The notes beneath the pieces are model-generated. The model ran no database searches. It saw nothing but the letters and a program-made list of their open reading frames with translations, and was not told the origin of the DNA. This document shows positions 8,891 through 18,001 of a stretch of DNA of 64,000 nt, in pieces. This DNA comes from Actinoalloteichus hoggarensis. GTDB taxonomy: Bacteria > Actinomycetota > Actinomycetes > Mycobacteriales > Pseudonocardiaceae. The number at the start of each line of letters is the position of its first letter. The stretch's first letter is position 1. A program made the position numbers and the translations under genes. The DNA lies in the NCBI RefSeq assembly GCF_002234535.1, contig NZ_CP022521.1, positions 6,122,001 through 6,186,000 on the forward strand, written 5' to 3'.

Positions 8891-9745
8891 ATGAAAGGGC
8901 GACCGACGATCCGACACCGGCGACTGTGTGCACGGCTTCACCGGATGCGGAACGACACCGGCATCGAGATCGAGCAGGTCATGGCCGAGATGGGCTGGTC
9001 ACGCAGCACCGCACGACGGAAGGAGAACGCCACGACGTCGTTGAGCGTCACCGAGGTCCGTGCGCTCTGCGCGCTCTACCGAGCCACCGCGGAGCAGGAG
9101 GCCGCGCTGGTGGACATCGCCGCGCGGCTCCGAGAGCCCGGCTGGTGGCAGCCCTATGCGGCGGGGGCCACGGGCGCCTTCCGTGACTTCCTGGAACTGG
9201 AGTCGGAGGCCGACGAGGTCCGGAACTTCGAGATCGACGTCGTCCCCGGCCTGCTGCAGACCGAAGGCTACGTCCGGGCGCTGGTCGAGTCGTGGATTCC
9301 TCGGGTCTCCGAGGCGACGGCGCACGCGCGGATCTCCCTGCGGCTGGCGCGCAGGCAACGACTGCTGACCGGGCCGTCGACGTTGTGGGCCGTCATGGAC
9401 GAGGCGGCGCTGCGTCCGCGCATCGTGACGGGCCGGGCCTGGCGGGAGCAGACGGCGGCCCTGCTGGAGTTCGCCGATCACCCGAACATCACTCTGCAGG
9501 TGCTTCCGTTCTCGGCGGGCCCGCATCCCGCGATCGGCAGCCCGTTCGCCTGGCTGGGGCTGCCGGAGACCGATCCCGGCGTGGTCCTGCTGGACAACGT
9601 CGCGGGCAGCGTCGCCGTGGAGGACGCCGCGGAGGTGCGGCGGTTCCGCGATGCCTTCGATCACCTGCGGGCGATGGCACTGGCTCCGGCCGAGACTCGG
9701 ACCTTCCTCGCGACCGCCCTGCGTGAACAGGAGAAGACGACGTGA
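8891..9745 (+). CDS. XRE-type helix-turn-helix regulator with DUF5753 domain
   Basis: ATG at 8891 is preferred over an upstream ATG because it follows a -10-like box and begins MKGRPTIRHRRL, the normal N-terminus of the family. 284 residues: a helix-turn-helix (~10-65, with MAEMGWSRSTARRKE as the recognition region) followed by DUF5753 (~95-275; signatures NFEIDVVPGLLQTEGYVRAL, LWAVMDEAALRP and NITLQVLPF). This architecture is a hallmark of filamentous actinobacteria, where dozens of copies occur, nearly always followed by a DUF397 gene, as here. Studied relatives affect morphology and antibiotic production; the ligand of DUF5753 is not settled. Confidence 0.9.
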   Translation: MKGRPTIRHRRLCARLHRMRNDTGIEIEQVMAEMGWSRSTARRKENATTSLSVTEVRALCALYRATAEQEAALVDIAARLREPGWWQPYAAGATGAFRDFLELESEADEVRNFEIDVVPGLLQTEGYVRALVESWIPRVSEATAHARISLRLARRQRLLTGPSTLWAVMDEAALRPRIVTGRAWREQTAALLEFADHPNITLQVLPFSAGPHPAIGSPFAWLGLPETDPGVVLLDNVAGSVAVEDAAEVRRFRDAFDHLRAMALAPAETRTFLATALREQEKTT

Positions 9746-9936
9746 ACGACTGGCGCACGAGCAGCCGCAGCAACGGCCAGGGCCAGTGCGTCGAGATTCG
9801 TCGGACACCGGGATGCGTGCGCATCCGCGACACCAAGGATCGGGCGGGCGCGACGCTGCTCGTGGGCCGGCGCGCCTTCGACGCCCTGGTCACGGCGCTG
9901 CGCGCCGATCGGCTCGACCGGGTGGTCCGGCTCTGA
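9742..9936 (+). CDS. DUF397 small protein, partner of the DUF5753 regulator
   Basis: 64 residues starting MNDWRTSSRSNGQGQCVEI and ending with DALVTALRADRLDRV, the standard DUF397 pattern (W+.SS.S...G.CVE...... V.+RDSK). Its GTG start overlaps the regulator stop in a GTGA, so the two are translationally coupled. DUF397 proteins are thought to act as toxin-antitoxin-like or anti-regulator partners of the adjacent HTH protein; that role is inferred from conserved pairing. Confidence 0.9.
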   Translation: MNDWRTSSRSNGQGQCVEIRRTPGCVRIRDTKDRAGATLLVGRRAFDALVTALRADRLDRVVRL

Positions 9937-9964
9937 TCGAACCGGGCCACCCCGCGGCGCTCGG

Positions 9965-11740
9965 TCACGGGCCTGCCAGCCACGCCGAGGTGATCGGCCC
10001 CCAGTCGCCGTCCGCGTCCTGGGCTCGCACATGGACGGGATGCCTGCCCGCGGGCAGCCCGGCGGTGCTGATCACTCCGCCCACGCTCACCTCGGTACCG
10101 GCGCCCTGCACTCTGATGGGCTGCGGGGTGCCGCCCGCCCACGGCGGTGCGCCCAGGTAGACCTCGGCGGCCACCACGTCCTGCGCGGCGGGTCTGCCGA
10201 CGCCCGCCTCCCCGTAGGCGTCGTCGGCGGCGGTGGCGTGGACCGACGCCCATCGGCCCAGGGCACGGATGCTGGTCACCTCCGAGACCGTCGGCCCGAG
10301 CGAGAGCGCGTAGGGCTGTCGTGCCGTCTTGGCCGCGTACAGCAGTGCGTCGCGATTGAGCTCCCAGAACATGTCCTGACATGAGTAGGCCGCGTGGAAT
10401 CCCGGACAGCCCGACGCCGAGGAGCCGATCTCGAAGGTGTAGGAGGCGATGCCGAGCGTGTCGTAGGTCCAGTCGTCGGTGGCCCCGGTGACCCCGTAGA
10501 GCACCTCCGGCGGCTGACCGGTGGTGTAACCGTTGAAGTGGCTGAGCCGGAAGCCCAGCGAGCGCAGTCCCGCGTCGTTGGGCGCCTGCTGTGTCGCGTC
10601 GTGACCCCACGGGAACAGCACGAGGTCGCCGGTGGAGTGCAGGGTGATCATGGTGCCGGTGGTGGTCGGCGGCGCGGCGTCGTCCTCGCCGGGTCCCCGC
10701 TGATCGTGGAAGAGCGCCTCGATCAACGTGGCGAGCCGTGCCGTCTCCGGTTCGGAGTTCCCTCTCGGCCCCGGGTAGGTCTGCGCGCACGGGTTCGGGT
10801 TGGTGCCGACGCCGCCCCAGCGGGTGTCCCAGTTGCGGTTCAGGTCGATGCCGTCGTGATCGGACGACCAGGAGCCGCCGGTCCCGCATTCGACGACGTT
10901 GTTCGCGTCGTCGACGTTCTTGCGCTGCCAGGCCGGACTGCTCGCGCCGAGGCCGACCTCCGCGATGCCCTCCTCCACGACGGTGACGCCGTCGGGGTTG
11001 ACCTGTGGGACCACCCAGATCTCGGTGTCGGCGAGCAGCGTGGTGATCTCGGCGTCTCGGGTGTGGCCGTCGAGGAGTTCGGTGACGAACCGCCAGGCCA
11101 GTTCGCTGGTGGTGAGCTCGCGGGCGTGGACCTGGGCCAGCAGCAGGAGTCTCGGCCTCGGGGTGTCGGGGTTCAGGGCGCAGTTCTCGCCCGCGTCGGC
11201 GGTGATGCACAGCGCGGTGAGTCGGTGACCCGTCCGCCAGTCCTGCTGTCGCCGCCACGAGTCGCCGTACTCGACCTTGCGCACCAGATCGGGGTAGGCG
11301 GCGGCGACGTCGGCCGCGAACCGCTGATGGCCCGCCACGGTGCGGTAGCCGCCGTAGAAGGTCGGGTACTCCCGGCCCGCGAGCCGGTCGGGCAGCGGGT
11401 GGCCTCCTGCTTCCGCGGGCAGCACGGTCGGCGCGGCGGGGTCGGACCGGACGGGTTCCTCGCCCGCCTCGGCCAGTTCGTCCCGAGTGTCCGCGTCGCC
11501 GAGGACGACGAGGTGGTCACCCTCCCGACCGACCACCTCGAAGCCCTCGCGCGTGAGCCGCTCGGCGAGCACGGCGTGCGGCTGGTCGCCGACCGGAATC
11601 CGGTGGAGCAGCATCTGGTCCTCGACCCCCGCCGGGACGGCGAGGTCCGCCGCGGCGACGGCCGCGGGAGTGCTGGTGAGTGCGACGGCCGCCGCGAGGA
11701 GCAGCGGCCCGATCCGTTGTCGCTGTCTGGCCGTGAGCAT
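9965..11740 (-). CDS. Exported M14-family zinc carboxypeptidase
   Basis: Start at 11740 (MLTARQRQRIG) gives a clear Sec signal peptide: basic N-region, Leu/Ala core, cleavage after AAVAAA. The frame continues upstream to 12313, but that part lacks coding character. 591 residues. The catalytic domain (~130-465) carries the zinc motif HARE near 204-207, the substrate/Zn region NPDGV, DLNRNWDTRWG, the third zinc His in MITLHSTG, and the catalytic Glu in YTFEIGSSASGCPGFHAAY near 437. A propeptide-like segment (~30-125) precedes it and a ~120-residue beta-rich domain follows. It resembles the carboxypeptidase T / SGR-type enzymes of actinomycetes that release C-terminal residues outside the cell. 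It ends 28 nt from the DUF397 gene, convergently. Confidence 0.92.
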   Translation of the reverse strand: MLTARQRQRIGPLLLAAAVALTSTPAAVAAADLAVPAGVEDQMLLHRIPVGDQPHAVLAERLTREGFEVVGREGDHLVVLGDADTRDELAEAGEEPVRSDPAAPTVLPAEAGGHPLPDRLAGREYPTFYGGYRTVAGHQRFAADVAAAYPDLVRKVEYGDSWRRQQDWRTGHRLTALCITADAGENCALNPDTPRPRLLLLAQVHARELTTSELAWRFVTELLDGHTRDAEITTLLADTEIWVVPQVNPDGVTVVEEGIAEVGLGASSPAWQRKNVDDANNVVECGTGGSWSSDHDGIDLNRNWDTRWGGVGTNPNPCAQTYPGPRGNSEPETARLATLIEALFHDQRGPGEDDAAPPTTTGTMITLHSTGDLVLFPWGHDATQQAPNDAGLRSLGFRLSHFNGYTTGQPPEVLYGVTGATDDWTYDTLGIASYTFEIGSSASGCPGFHAAYSCQDMFWELNRDALLYAAKTARQPYALSLGPTVSEVTSIRALGRWASVHATAADDAYGEAGVGRPAAQDVVAAEVYLGAPPWAGGTPQPIRVQGAGTEVSVGGVISTAGLPAGRHPVHVRAQDADGDWGPITSAWLAGP

Positions 11741-11992
11741 CGACACCGCCTGAGACGAGTACGAAGGAGACGGACCTCGAATTCTCCGCACGGTTCTCCG
11801 ACACCGGCAAGACGCCGTTCCGCCGCACCTGACTAGGGACGTCCGGGCCAGGCGGGTGAGGCACGACCGCCGAGCGTGTCGGAGGACGACGATGTTCCTT
11901 GCATGGCCGAGCTGATCACCCACTAACCTCGAACACACACACGCGGCGACGATCGTCGGGCGCGACTTCGGCAGGATGTGGAGGCAGGGGGC

Positions 11993-12253
11993 ATGGCAGG
12001 CATCGAAGAGGTTCGGGCAAGCGTCGCGCTGGCCAACGAGAGGGTCAGTCAGGCGCTCGCCGCAGTGGCGTCGGCCGTCGAGGCGACGCAGGACGCGCAC
12101 TCCATCTTCTCCTCGGCGACCCAGGGCAGCGCCCAGGTCGCGGTGCCACAGGGCCTCGGGATGTTGACGCAGGCAGGCGAGAACCTCACCGCCGCCAACG
12201 GGAATCTCAACGGTTGGGTGGGGTTCGCCGACGAGTACGTCTCGCGACTGTGA
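11993..12253 (+). CDS. Small helical WXG100-like protein beside the FtsK-like ATPase
   Basis: ATG with GGAGGCAGGGG just upstream; 86 residues beginning MAGIEEVRAS and ending YVSRL. It is almost entirely predicted helix with heptad-like Ala/Val/Leu spacing and a central ATQGSAQVAV turn (~42-51) between two long helices, recalling the helix-turn-helix hairpin of WXG100/ESX proteins, though it lacks a central WXG. It is paralogous to the next small gene (M-A/S-G-I/V-E-E/D-V-R-A start, SRL end) and aligns almost without gaps to the first 85 residues of the toxin-like protein at 52766-53548. I believe it matches the uncharacterised actinobacterial family DUF6244, from memory. No signal peptide. 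Confidence 0.75.
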   Translation: MAGIEEVRASVALANERVSQALAAVASAVEATQDAHSIFSSATQGSAQVAVPQGLGMLTQAGENLTAANGNLNGWVGFADEYVSRL

Positions 12254-12481
12254 GCACCCGTCCGGGCGACGACACCCGACGCGCGGCGTCCACCGGCCTC
12301 GACACGGCGGCACGGCGCGAACCCGTCGGCGGAGACTGATCGGTTCAGGCCGATCTCGCTCGGACTCATTCCATCAGGTTCCTCCGAACGGACCGCGGCG
12401 ACGCATCGGCGACGCGACGCCGTCGGGACAGACACGGCGGACACGGCAGTGATCGAGCAGTGGTCGAAAGGTGACGCGGAG

Positions 12482-12733
12482 ATGTCGGGTGTCGAAGACG
12501 TGCGTGCCGCGCTGGAACAGGTCAGAGAGCAGATCAACCTGGCACGCACCAGCACGGCCACGGCCCTCCGCCTGGTCGAGGAGGCCCTGGCCATCGTGGC
12601 CGAGGTGGAGTCGGACCACCACGAGACCATCACCCCGCCGGAGGCGGGCCGCGCCAGGGGAGATCTCGACCGGACCCTGGAGTCGCTGACGGGTTCGGAG
12701 CAGGCGGTGGATGCGGTGCTCAGCCGGCTGTGA
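12482..12733 (+). CDS. Second small helical protein, paralogue of the upstream gene
   Basis: The ATG at 12482 (MSGVEDVRAAL) is chosen because it puts the N-terminus in register with the upstream paralogue; a frame-extending GTG lies 33 nt earlier. 83 residues, acidic, nearly all helical: a first helix ~4-43, a break with H-H-E-T-I-T-P-P, and a second helix ~55-83 ending VLSRL. The pair sits directly upstream of the FtsK-like ATPase (70 nt gap), the arrangement seen for ESX substrates and their ATPase. Role as a substrate or adaptor of that ATPase is inferred. Confidence 0.72.
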   Translation: MSGVEDVRAALEQVREQINLARTSTATALRLVEEALAIVAEVESDHHETITPPEAGRARGDLDRTLESLTGSEQAVDAVLSRL

Positions 12734-12803
12734 TGATCGCAAGTAACGTTGATCTCGACAGGCCGGTGGTCACCGAGCCGATCAGGGAGAGGCGTCACGG
12801 GGT

Positions 12804-15632
12804 GTGCTGGTGAACAGGCGAGACGAGCGACGACGTCGCATCACGGAGTCCTTCGAGGAGTTTCGGCTGGCCGTGGCCCGCGCCCTGGGAGTCGCGGTCC
12901 GACAGCACACCACCGCCCAGCAGGTCCACGCCGAACGTGTCTTCGAGTTGTGGCTGCGGGACGCGGGGATCGACCGTGCGCTGGTCGACCCGGAGCTGGC
13001 CGTCGGACTGCGCAACCCCGCCCTCCAGAACGTGGTACGCCGAGCCTCGGAGGACCGAGACCGGCACTTCGCCGACTGGACCGGCACCGTGCCCGCCGAG
13101 CTGGCGGACCTGGTGGCCGCCTCCGCGCCGGGGTCCGCCTCCGCGCCGTATCCGGAGTGGCTGGGCTCGCCCGGCAGGCGGGACGGCAGCGCGGGCGACG
13201 GCGGCGTCCCCGAACTCTGGCGGGTCGGCACGGCGGTGATGGACAGTGCGCCGTCTCCAGAGCCGTTCCCGGTGGCGGTGCCGCTGCTGGACGGGGCGCA
13301 CCTGCACATCACGTCGTCGCCCGCGTCTCGAGCCGATGCCGAGAATCTCGTCGAGACGCTCCTGCTGCGGGTACTCAGTCACTTCCAGCCCGGCCTGGTG
13401 CAGGTGCACGTGTGGGACGTCGGCGCGCTCACCGGCTCGCTGCCGGGCCTGTATCCCCTGACCAGGGCCGGCCTGCTCACCGTGCACGATCCGGCGCGGC
13501 TGCACGATCTGCTCGACGAGTTCGCCGAGCACATCCGCCGAATCCATACCAGCGTGCTCGTCGACGGCAGACGCTCGATCGGGGCGCTGCACTCGGAGAC
13601 CGGCAGACGTCCGGAGCCGTGGCGGGTGGCGGTGCTCTTCGGCAATCGGAGCGCGCTGCGCGAGGAACACCAGCAGAAGTTGCAGCGCATCGCCCGCAAC
13701 GGGCTGTCCTGCGGTGTGCAGCTCATCATCGTCGACCTGCCGATCACCGTGAACAGCGCCGTGGAGACGCTCCGACTGCACGACGATCAGACGGCACGAT
13801 GCAGCATGACGGGGCCGCACGCCACGGTCTATCTCGACCCGCCCCTGCCCCGGGAGCTGGTGCCTCGAGCGTGCAACGCGATCGCCGACGAGCTGCTGAC
13901 GCGACGGAGCCGGGTCTGCACCTTCGACGACCTGCTGCCCCACGAGCCGTGGACGTATCACTCCGCCACCGGACTGCAGACGCCGATCGGCTACGCCGAC
14001 GGCGACCCGGTGTACGTGTCGCTCGGCGACGCCTCCCCGCACGCCCTCATCGGCGGGCCGAGCGGCTCCGGCAAGACGAACTTCCTCTACGCGATGCTGG
14101 GCGGCTTCGCCGCGCGCTACTCACCCCATGAGCTGGAGTTCTACCTCCTGGACTTCAAGGAGGGCGTGTCCTTCGCGCAGTTCGCCCCGGGACGCCGCGA
14201 TCCGAGCTGGCTGCCGCACGCCCGGCTGGTGGGCGTCAACGTCAACGAGGACCGTGAGTTCGGCGTCGCGCTGCTGCGCTATCTCTCCGAGGAGATGCGG
14301 CGCAGAGCCGAGCGGGCCAAGCAACACGAGGTGACCAAGCTGGAGGAGCTGCGCGCCGAGGACCCCGCGGCCCGGCTGCCCCGGATCGTCGCGGTGATCG
14401 ACGAGTTCCAGTATCTGTTCGCCGCCAGGGACGAGGTGACCAGCATGGCCGCCGCCCTGCTGGAGGACGTCGCCCGGCGGGGCCGGTCGCAGGGCATCCA
14501 CCTGGTGCTGTCGAGCCAGGACGTCTCCGGCATCGAGGTGTTCTGGGGCAAGCCCGCGATCTTCGAGCAGTTCACGGTGCGCATCGCGCTGCCCAAGGCA
14601 CGTCGGGTGCTCACCGAGGTCAACCAGGCCGCCATGGAGATCCCGCGCAGGCACGCCGTGATCAATCACGACTCGGGAGTGCCGCACGGCAACGAGGTGG
14701 CCCGCATCCCGGACTCCACGGCGCGCGGCACCGCCGATCGCCTACAGGCCGACCTGTGGCAGCGCAGGCCCCCCGAGCTGGCCGAGCCGCGGCTCTTCGA
14801 CGGCAGCAACACCCCGTCGTTGCGAACCCTGCCCGACTTCGTCCGTCTGACGGTGTCCGCGACGGGGGCGCGACAGGATCCGGCGGCGCTGCTGGGCCAG
14901 ATCATCGACATGGCGGGCAGCGGCGCGACGGTCCCGCTGGCGGCCAGTCCCGGCCGCAACATCGCGGTGCTGGGCTCCGTGCGGCGCGACGCGAGCGCGG
15001 TGCTCGTCTCGGCGGCGTTGTCCCTGGCCAGGCAGCACACCCCCGGCTCAGTGCGATTCACGGTGGCGCCGCTGGTGGAGGGCTCGGCGGAGGCGGCTCA
15101 AGGCTTGGTCACGGAGCTGCGCGGGCAGCACCACGAGGCCGAGATCAGGGAGCTGTCGCGGATTCGTGAACTGGTGGACGCCACCGCCGACGAGCTGAAG
15201 GCCAGGCTGTCCGACGCCCCGCCCGACGGGACCCGGACCGAGCCCCACTATCTCCTGCTGTTCGGCGTCGACTCGGCGCATCCGAGGCTGGAGGAGCGGG
15301 TGGGCGCCCGCACGGGCCTGGACACGCTCCGGCTGGTGCTCAAGCACGGGCCGGAACTCCAGACCCATGTGATCGGCTGGTGGCGCAGTACCGGCAGACT
15401 CAAGAGCGCACTGGCGATGGGCGGGCTGGAGGACATCGGGGCGTGGGTGGCGTTCGACGTGCACGGGCAGGAGCTCGGCAGTCTGGCCGCCAATCAGGTC
15501 ATCACCTGGTCGCCCCGCCCGCGACGCGGACTGTTCTTCGACCGCTTTCATCATGCCCGGCCGCAGGTCGTCATTCCCTGCGACGCGGGTGACCCAGGAC
15601 AGGCGGACTTCTCGCGGCGACCCACGGAGTGA
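12804..15632 (+). CDS. Three-module FtsK/SpoIIIE-like ATPase without membrane anchor
   Basis: GTG start at 12804 (alternative GTG at 12810), AGGGAGAGG upstream. 942 residues. The middle module (~385-620) is an intact FtsK/SpoIIIE ATPase: Walker A GGPSGSGKT at ~417-425, Walker B RIVAVIDEFQ at ~527-536, a sensor-type LVLSSQDVSG near 573. The first module (~150-330) and third module (~710-880) have the same strand-helix order but no P-loop; at the equivalent points stand HITSSPASRADAE and AVLGSVRRDASA. This three-module, one-active-site plan is that of EccC from ESX/type VII secretion, but EccC's two N-terminal transmembrane helices are absent, so a membrane partner would be needed. The following gene is coupled by a GTGA overlap. 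Confidence 0.85.
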   Translation: MLVNRRDERRRRITESFEEFRLAVARALGVAVRQHTTAQQVHAERVFELWLRDAGIDRALVDPELAVGLRNPALQNVVRRASEDRDRHFADWTGTVPAELADLVAASAPGSASAPYPEWLGSPGRRDGSAGDGGVPELWRVGTAVMDSAPSPEPFPVAVPLLDGAHLHITSSPASRADAENLVETLLLRVLSHFQPGLVQVHVWDVGALTGSLPGLYPLTRAGLLTVHDPARLHDLLDEFAEHIRRIHTSVLVDGRRSIGALHSETGRRPEPWRVAVLFGNRSALREEHQQKLQRIARNGLSCGVQLIIVDLPITVNSAVETLRLHDDQTARCSMTGPHATVYLDPPLPRELVPRACNAIADELLTRRSRVCTFDDLLPHEPWTYHSATGLQTPIGYADGDPVYVSLGDASPHALIGGPSGSGKTNFLYAMLGGFAARYSPHELEFYLLDFKEGVSFAQFAPGRRDPSWLPHARLVGVNVNEDREFGVALLRYLSEEMRRRAERAKQHEVTKLEELRAEDPAARLPRIVAVIDEFQYLFAARDEVTSMAAALLEDVARRGRSQGIHLVLSSQDVSGIEVFWGKPAIFEQFTVRIALPKARRVLTEVNQAAMEIPRRHAVINHDSGVPHGNEVARIPDSTARGTADRLQADLWQRRPPELAEPRLFDGSNTPSLRTLPDFVRLTVSATGARQDPAALLGQIIDMAGSGATVPLAASPGRNIAVLGSVRRDASAVLVSAALSLARQHTPGSVRFTVAPLVEGSAEAAQGLVTELRGQHHEAEIRELSRIRELVDATADELKARLSDAPPDGTRTEPHYLLLFGVDSAHPRLEERVGARTGLDTLRLVLKHGPELQTHVIGWWRSTGRLKSALAMGGLEDIGAWVAFDVHGQELGSLAANQVITWSPRPRRGLFFDRFHHARPQVVIPCDAGDPGQADFSRRPTE

Positions 15633-16024
15633 CGATGACTGAGTTCGGCTCGGCAGGCGAGCGGTACAAGGAGCTGTGCGGCACGGCCACCGGGGCCCTC
15701 GCGGCGATGCGGGCCCACGATCAGCGACTCGCCGCGGAGCTTCACGAGGCCGTGGCCGAGGCCAGAGACGACGTGCTTCGCGCCGCCGAACGTGAGAGGG
15801 TCACCCGGCTCGTCGTGCGGCTGCGGTGGGAGGCGGCGGTGGAGGCCCTGTGGGATCAGCGCTGGCTGACCATGACGCCGCTGCCCAGGCCGGCGGCGGT
15901 GGCGCTGGCCTACGACCTCGACGAGTGCGAACTCGACATCGACCGCGCATTCGATCGACTGGACGAGGCGCTGCGCCGCAGAGGTCTGCTCGACCTGCCG
16001 ATGCTGTCCCGTCGTCGGTCCTGA
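15629..16024 (+). CDS. Hypothetical helical protein coupled to the FtsK-like ATPase
   Basis: The GTG at 15629 overlaps the ATPase stop codon (GTGA); an ATG at 15635 is an alternative start. 131 residues, strongly helical and charged (for example HDQRLAAELHEAVAEARDDVL), with a short central WEAAVEALWDQRWL segment that is the only hydrophobic/aromatic cluster. No transmembrane segment, signal or known domain. Its coupling argues for a structural or regulatory role with the ATPase. Confidence 0.75.
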   Translation: MTMTEFGSAGERYKELCGTATGALAAMRAHDQRLAAELHEAVAEARDDVLRAAERERVTRLVVRLRWEAAVEALWDQRWLTMTPLPRPAAVALAYDLDECELDIDRAFDRLDEALRRRGLLDLPMLSRRRS

Positions 16025-16081
16025 CCTTCCAGGGCGTGTGGCCTTGCACCCAACCTCTAGAGCGGAAAGCCCCCACAGCGG

Positions 16082-16891
16082 ATGATCCGGCGCGTGCACG
16101 AACTGTTCGGCCCCGACGAGGTGGCCGCCTCGATCGACAGCCTGCTGGTCCAGTGGGCCTCGCAGGTGTTGCTGCCGACCCATCCGTACGGCAGAGGCCG
16201 GGCCTACCGACTCGGCGACGCGGTGGCCGTCGTGGCGCCGCGGCTGAATCGGGACGACCGCATCGTGGTGGACGGGCCGGAACGCGACGTCGCGGAGCTG
16301 CTCATCGCCGCCTGGGAGCGGCACGGACCCGACTACCGGCCCCTGCTGTGGACCGACCTCGCCGACGCGCCGCTGCTCGCGGGCTTCCGGGGAGCCGGGC
16401 GTGCCGACTTCGGCTGGATGGAGCTGAGCAGGCCGGGGACACCGGTGGAGACGCATCGGGCGCGGTGGCTGCGGGACGACGAGATCGATGAGGCGGACGC
16501 GCTGATCCGACTGAGCAATCCCGATGCCTTCGTGCTGCCCTCGGGGCCGGAGCGGAGCCGCTGGGCGGGCTGGCACAACACGAAGGGCCAGCTGGTGTCG
16601 GTCGGCGGCACGGCGTGGAGCGGTCCGGCGGTCGGATTCCTCGGCGGCGTCGCGACCGCGCCGCATTATCGGGGCCGGGGCGCGTCCACGGCGGTGTGCG
16701 GGTTCATCCGCGACTCGCTGATCAGTGAGTACGGCCACGCCACGCTGATGGTCGACCAGCAGAACATGGCGGCCATCCGCGTCTATCGACGGCTCGGCTT
16801 CGACTATCGCCGGGTCACCGCCTTATGGGCGGTCGCGACGCGGGCGCGGCCCTCGCCGGAGAAGACGGCCGACCACGCCCGGCAGGGGTGA
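16082..16891 (+). CDS. GNAT-family N-acetyltransferase
   Basis: 269 residues. The C-terminal ~150 hold a GNAT domain with the acetyl-CoA motif VATAPHYRGRGASTAVCGF (~195-213, R-G-R-G loop), the preceding strand ending in FLGG, and the late NMAAIRVYRRLGFDYRR motif (~228-244). The N-terminal half has no recognisable motif and may be a second, degenerate GNAT-like lobe, common in actinobacterial members. The start ATG sits 57 nt after the preceding gene with no clear Shine-Dalgarno, so the exact start is less certain. Substrate unknown; a hairpin follows the stop. Confidence 0.85.
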   Translation: MIRRVHELFGPDEVAASIDSLLVQWASQVLLPTHPYGRGRAYRLGDAVAVVAPRLNRDDRIVVDGPERDVAELLIAAWERHGPDYRPLLWTDLADAPLLAGFRGAGRADFGWMELSRPGTPVETHRARWLRDDEIDEADALIRLSNPDAFVLPSGPERSRWAGWHNTKGQLVSVGGTAWSGPAVGFLGGVATAPHYRGRGASTAVCGFIRDSLISEYGHATLMVDQQNMAAIRVYRRLGFDYRRVTALWAVATRARPSPEKTADHARQG

Positions 16892-16892
16892 T

Positions 16893-16918
16893 CCGACCGG
16901 CCGTCCCGGCCCGGTCGG
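16893..16918. terminator. Stem-loop after the GNAT gene
   Basis: Arms 16893-16900 and 16911-16918 form a perfect 8-bp GC-rich stem with a 10-nt loop, starting 2 nt after the GNAT stop codon. Confidence 0.45.
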
Positions 16919-16990
16919 CGTCGGCGCCCCGCCGTCCTGCGTCGCGCCGTTCCCGTCACATCGATTCCGTCGAACGTGAAGGAGCTGGTC

Positions 16991-18001
16991 ATGGTGACAC
17001 CGTCGAACTCCAGGGAGATCAGGTTGGCGGCGCGGCCCGTCGGCTGGCCGGTGGCGACCGATTTCGAGCTCGTCGAGGTGCCGATGCCCGCCCCCGGACC
17101 GGGGCAGGTGTTGATCCGTAACCTGGCGATGAGCGTGGACCCGGCCATGCGCGGCCGGATGAGCGACGCCGAGTCCTACGCGCCGCCGTTCGAGATCGGG
17201 GCGCCGATGCAGGGACTGGCCGTCGGCGAGGTGGTGATGTCGGACATCGAGTCGGTGCGGACCGGCGACCTCGTGGTGCACGGCCTCGGCTGGCGGGAGT
17301 ACGCGGCCGTCGACGCCCGGCACACGATGCGGATCGATCCCGATCTCGCGCCGCCGACCGCCTACCTCGGCGTGCTGGGCATGCCGGGTCTGACCGCCTA
17401 CGCGGGGCTGCTGGAGGTGGCGGCGCTGGCGGAGGGCGACGTCGTCTTCGTGTCCGGCGCGGCGGGGGCCGTCGGCTCCGTGGCGGGTCAGGTGGCTCGA
17501 CTCAAGGGCGCGGCCAGGGTCGTCGGCAGCGCGGGCTCGCCGGCGAAGGTCCGGTATCTGACCGAGGAACTCGGCTTCGACGCCGCCTTCGACTACAAGG
17601 ACGGGCCGGTGGCCGAGCAGTTGCGTGCCGCCGCGCCCGACGGCATCGACGTGTACTTCGACAACGTGGGCGGGGAGCACCTGGAAGCTGCCGTCGGCGC
17701 GCTGCGGCTGCACGGACGCATCGCGATGTGCGGCGGGATCTCCGGGTACAACGCGACCGAGCCCGCGCCGGGGCCGCGCAATCTGATGCGCTTCGTCACG
17801 CATCGACTGACCATGCGCGGTTTCCTGGTCAGCGATCATGCCGCGCTGCGATCCGAGTTCCTGCGCGAGGTGGGCGGCTGGGTGCGCGACGGCAGCCTGC
17901 GTTACCGGGAGACGGTCGTCGAGGGCCTGGAGAACGCCCCTGACGCGCTCATCGGCATGATGCGCGGGGAGAACGTGGGCAAGATGGTCGTCACCCTCTG
18001 A
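16991..18001 (+). CDS. NADP-dependent oxidoreductase, MDR superfamily (PTGR/CurA type)
   Basis: ATG at 16991 has AAGGAG 6 nt upstream. 336 residues. Zinc-independent medium-chain reductase: N-terminal GroES-like lobe with RNLAMSVDPAMRGRM (~38-52), the substrate-loop LGMPGLTAYAGL (~133-144), nucleotide motif VSGAAGAVGSVAGQVA (~156-171), and VYFDNVGGEHLEAAVGAL (~220-237), typical of leukotriene B4 12-hydroxydehydrogenase/prostaglandin reductase-like enzymes that reduce the C=C bond of enones with NADPH. In bacteria these often detoxify reactive carbonyls. Single gene. Confidence 0.93.
   Translation: MVTPSNSREIRLAARPVGWPVATDFELVEVPMPAPGPGQVLIRNLAMSVDPAMRGRMSDAESYAPPFEIGAPMQGLAVGEVVMSDIESVRTGDLVVHGLGWREYAAVDARHTMRIDPDLAPPTAYLGVLGMPGLTAYAGLLEVAALAEGDVVFVSGAAGAVGSVAGQVARLKGAARVVGSAGSPAKVRYLTEELGFDAAFDYKDGPVAEQLRAAAPDGIDVYFDNVGGEHLEAAVGALRLHGRIAMCGGISGYNATEPAPGPRNLMRFVTHRLTMRGFLVSDHAALRSEFLREVGGWVRDGSLRYRETVVEGLENAPDALIGMMRGENVGKMVVTL

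Noticed and set aside
10394-11836. 480-codon frame antisense to the M14 peptidase
   Set aside because: A shadow of third-position GC in a well-supported exported carboxypeptidase; its product has no recognisable domain.
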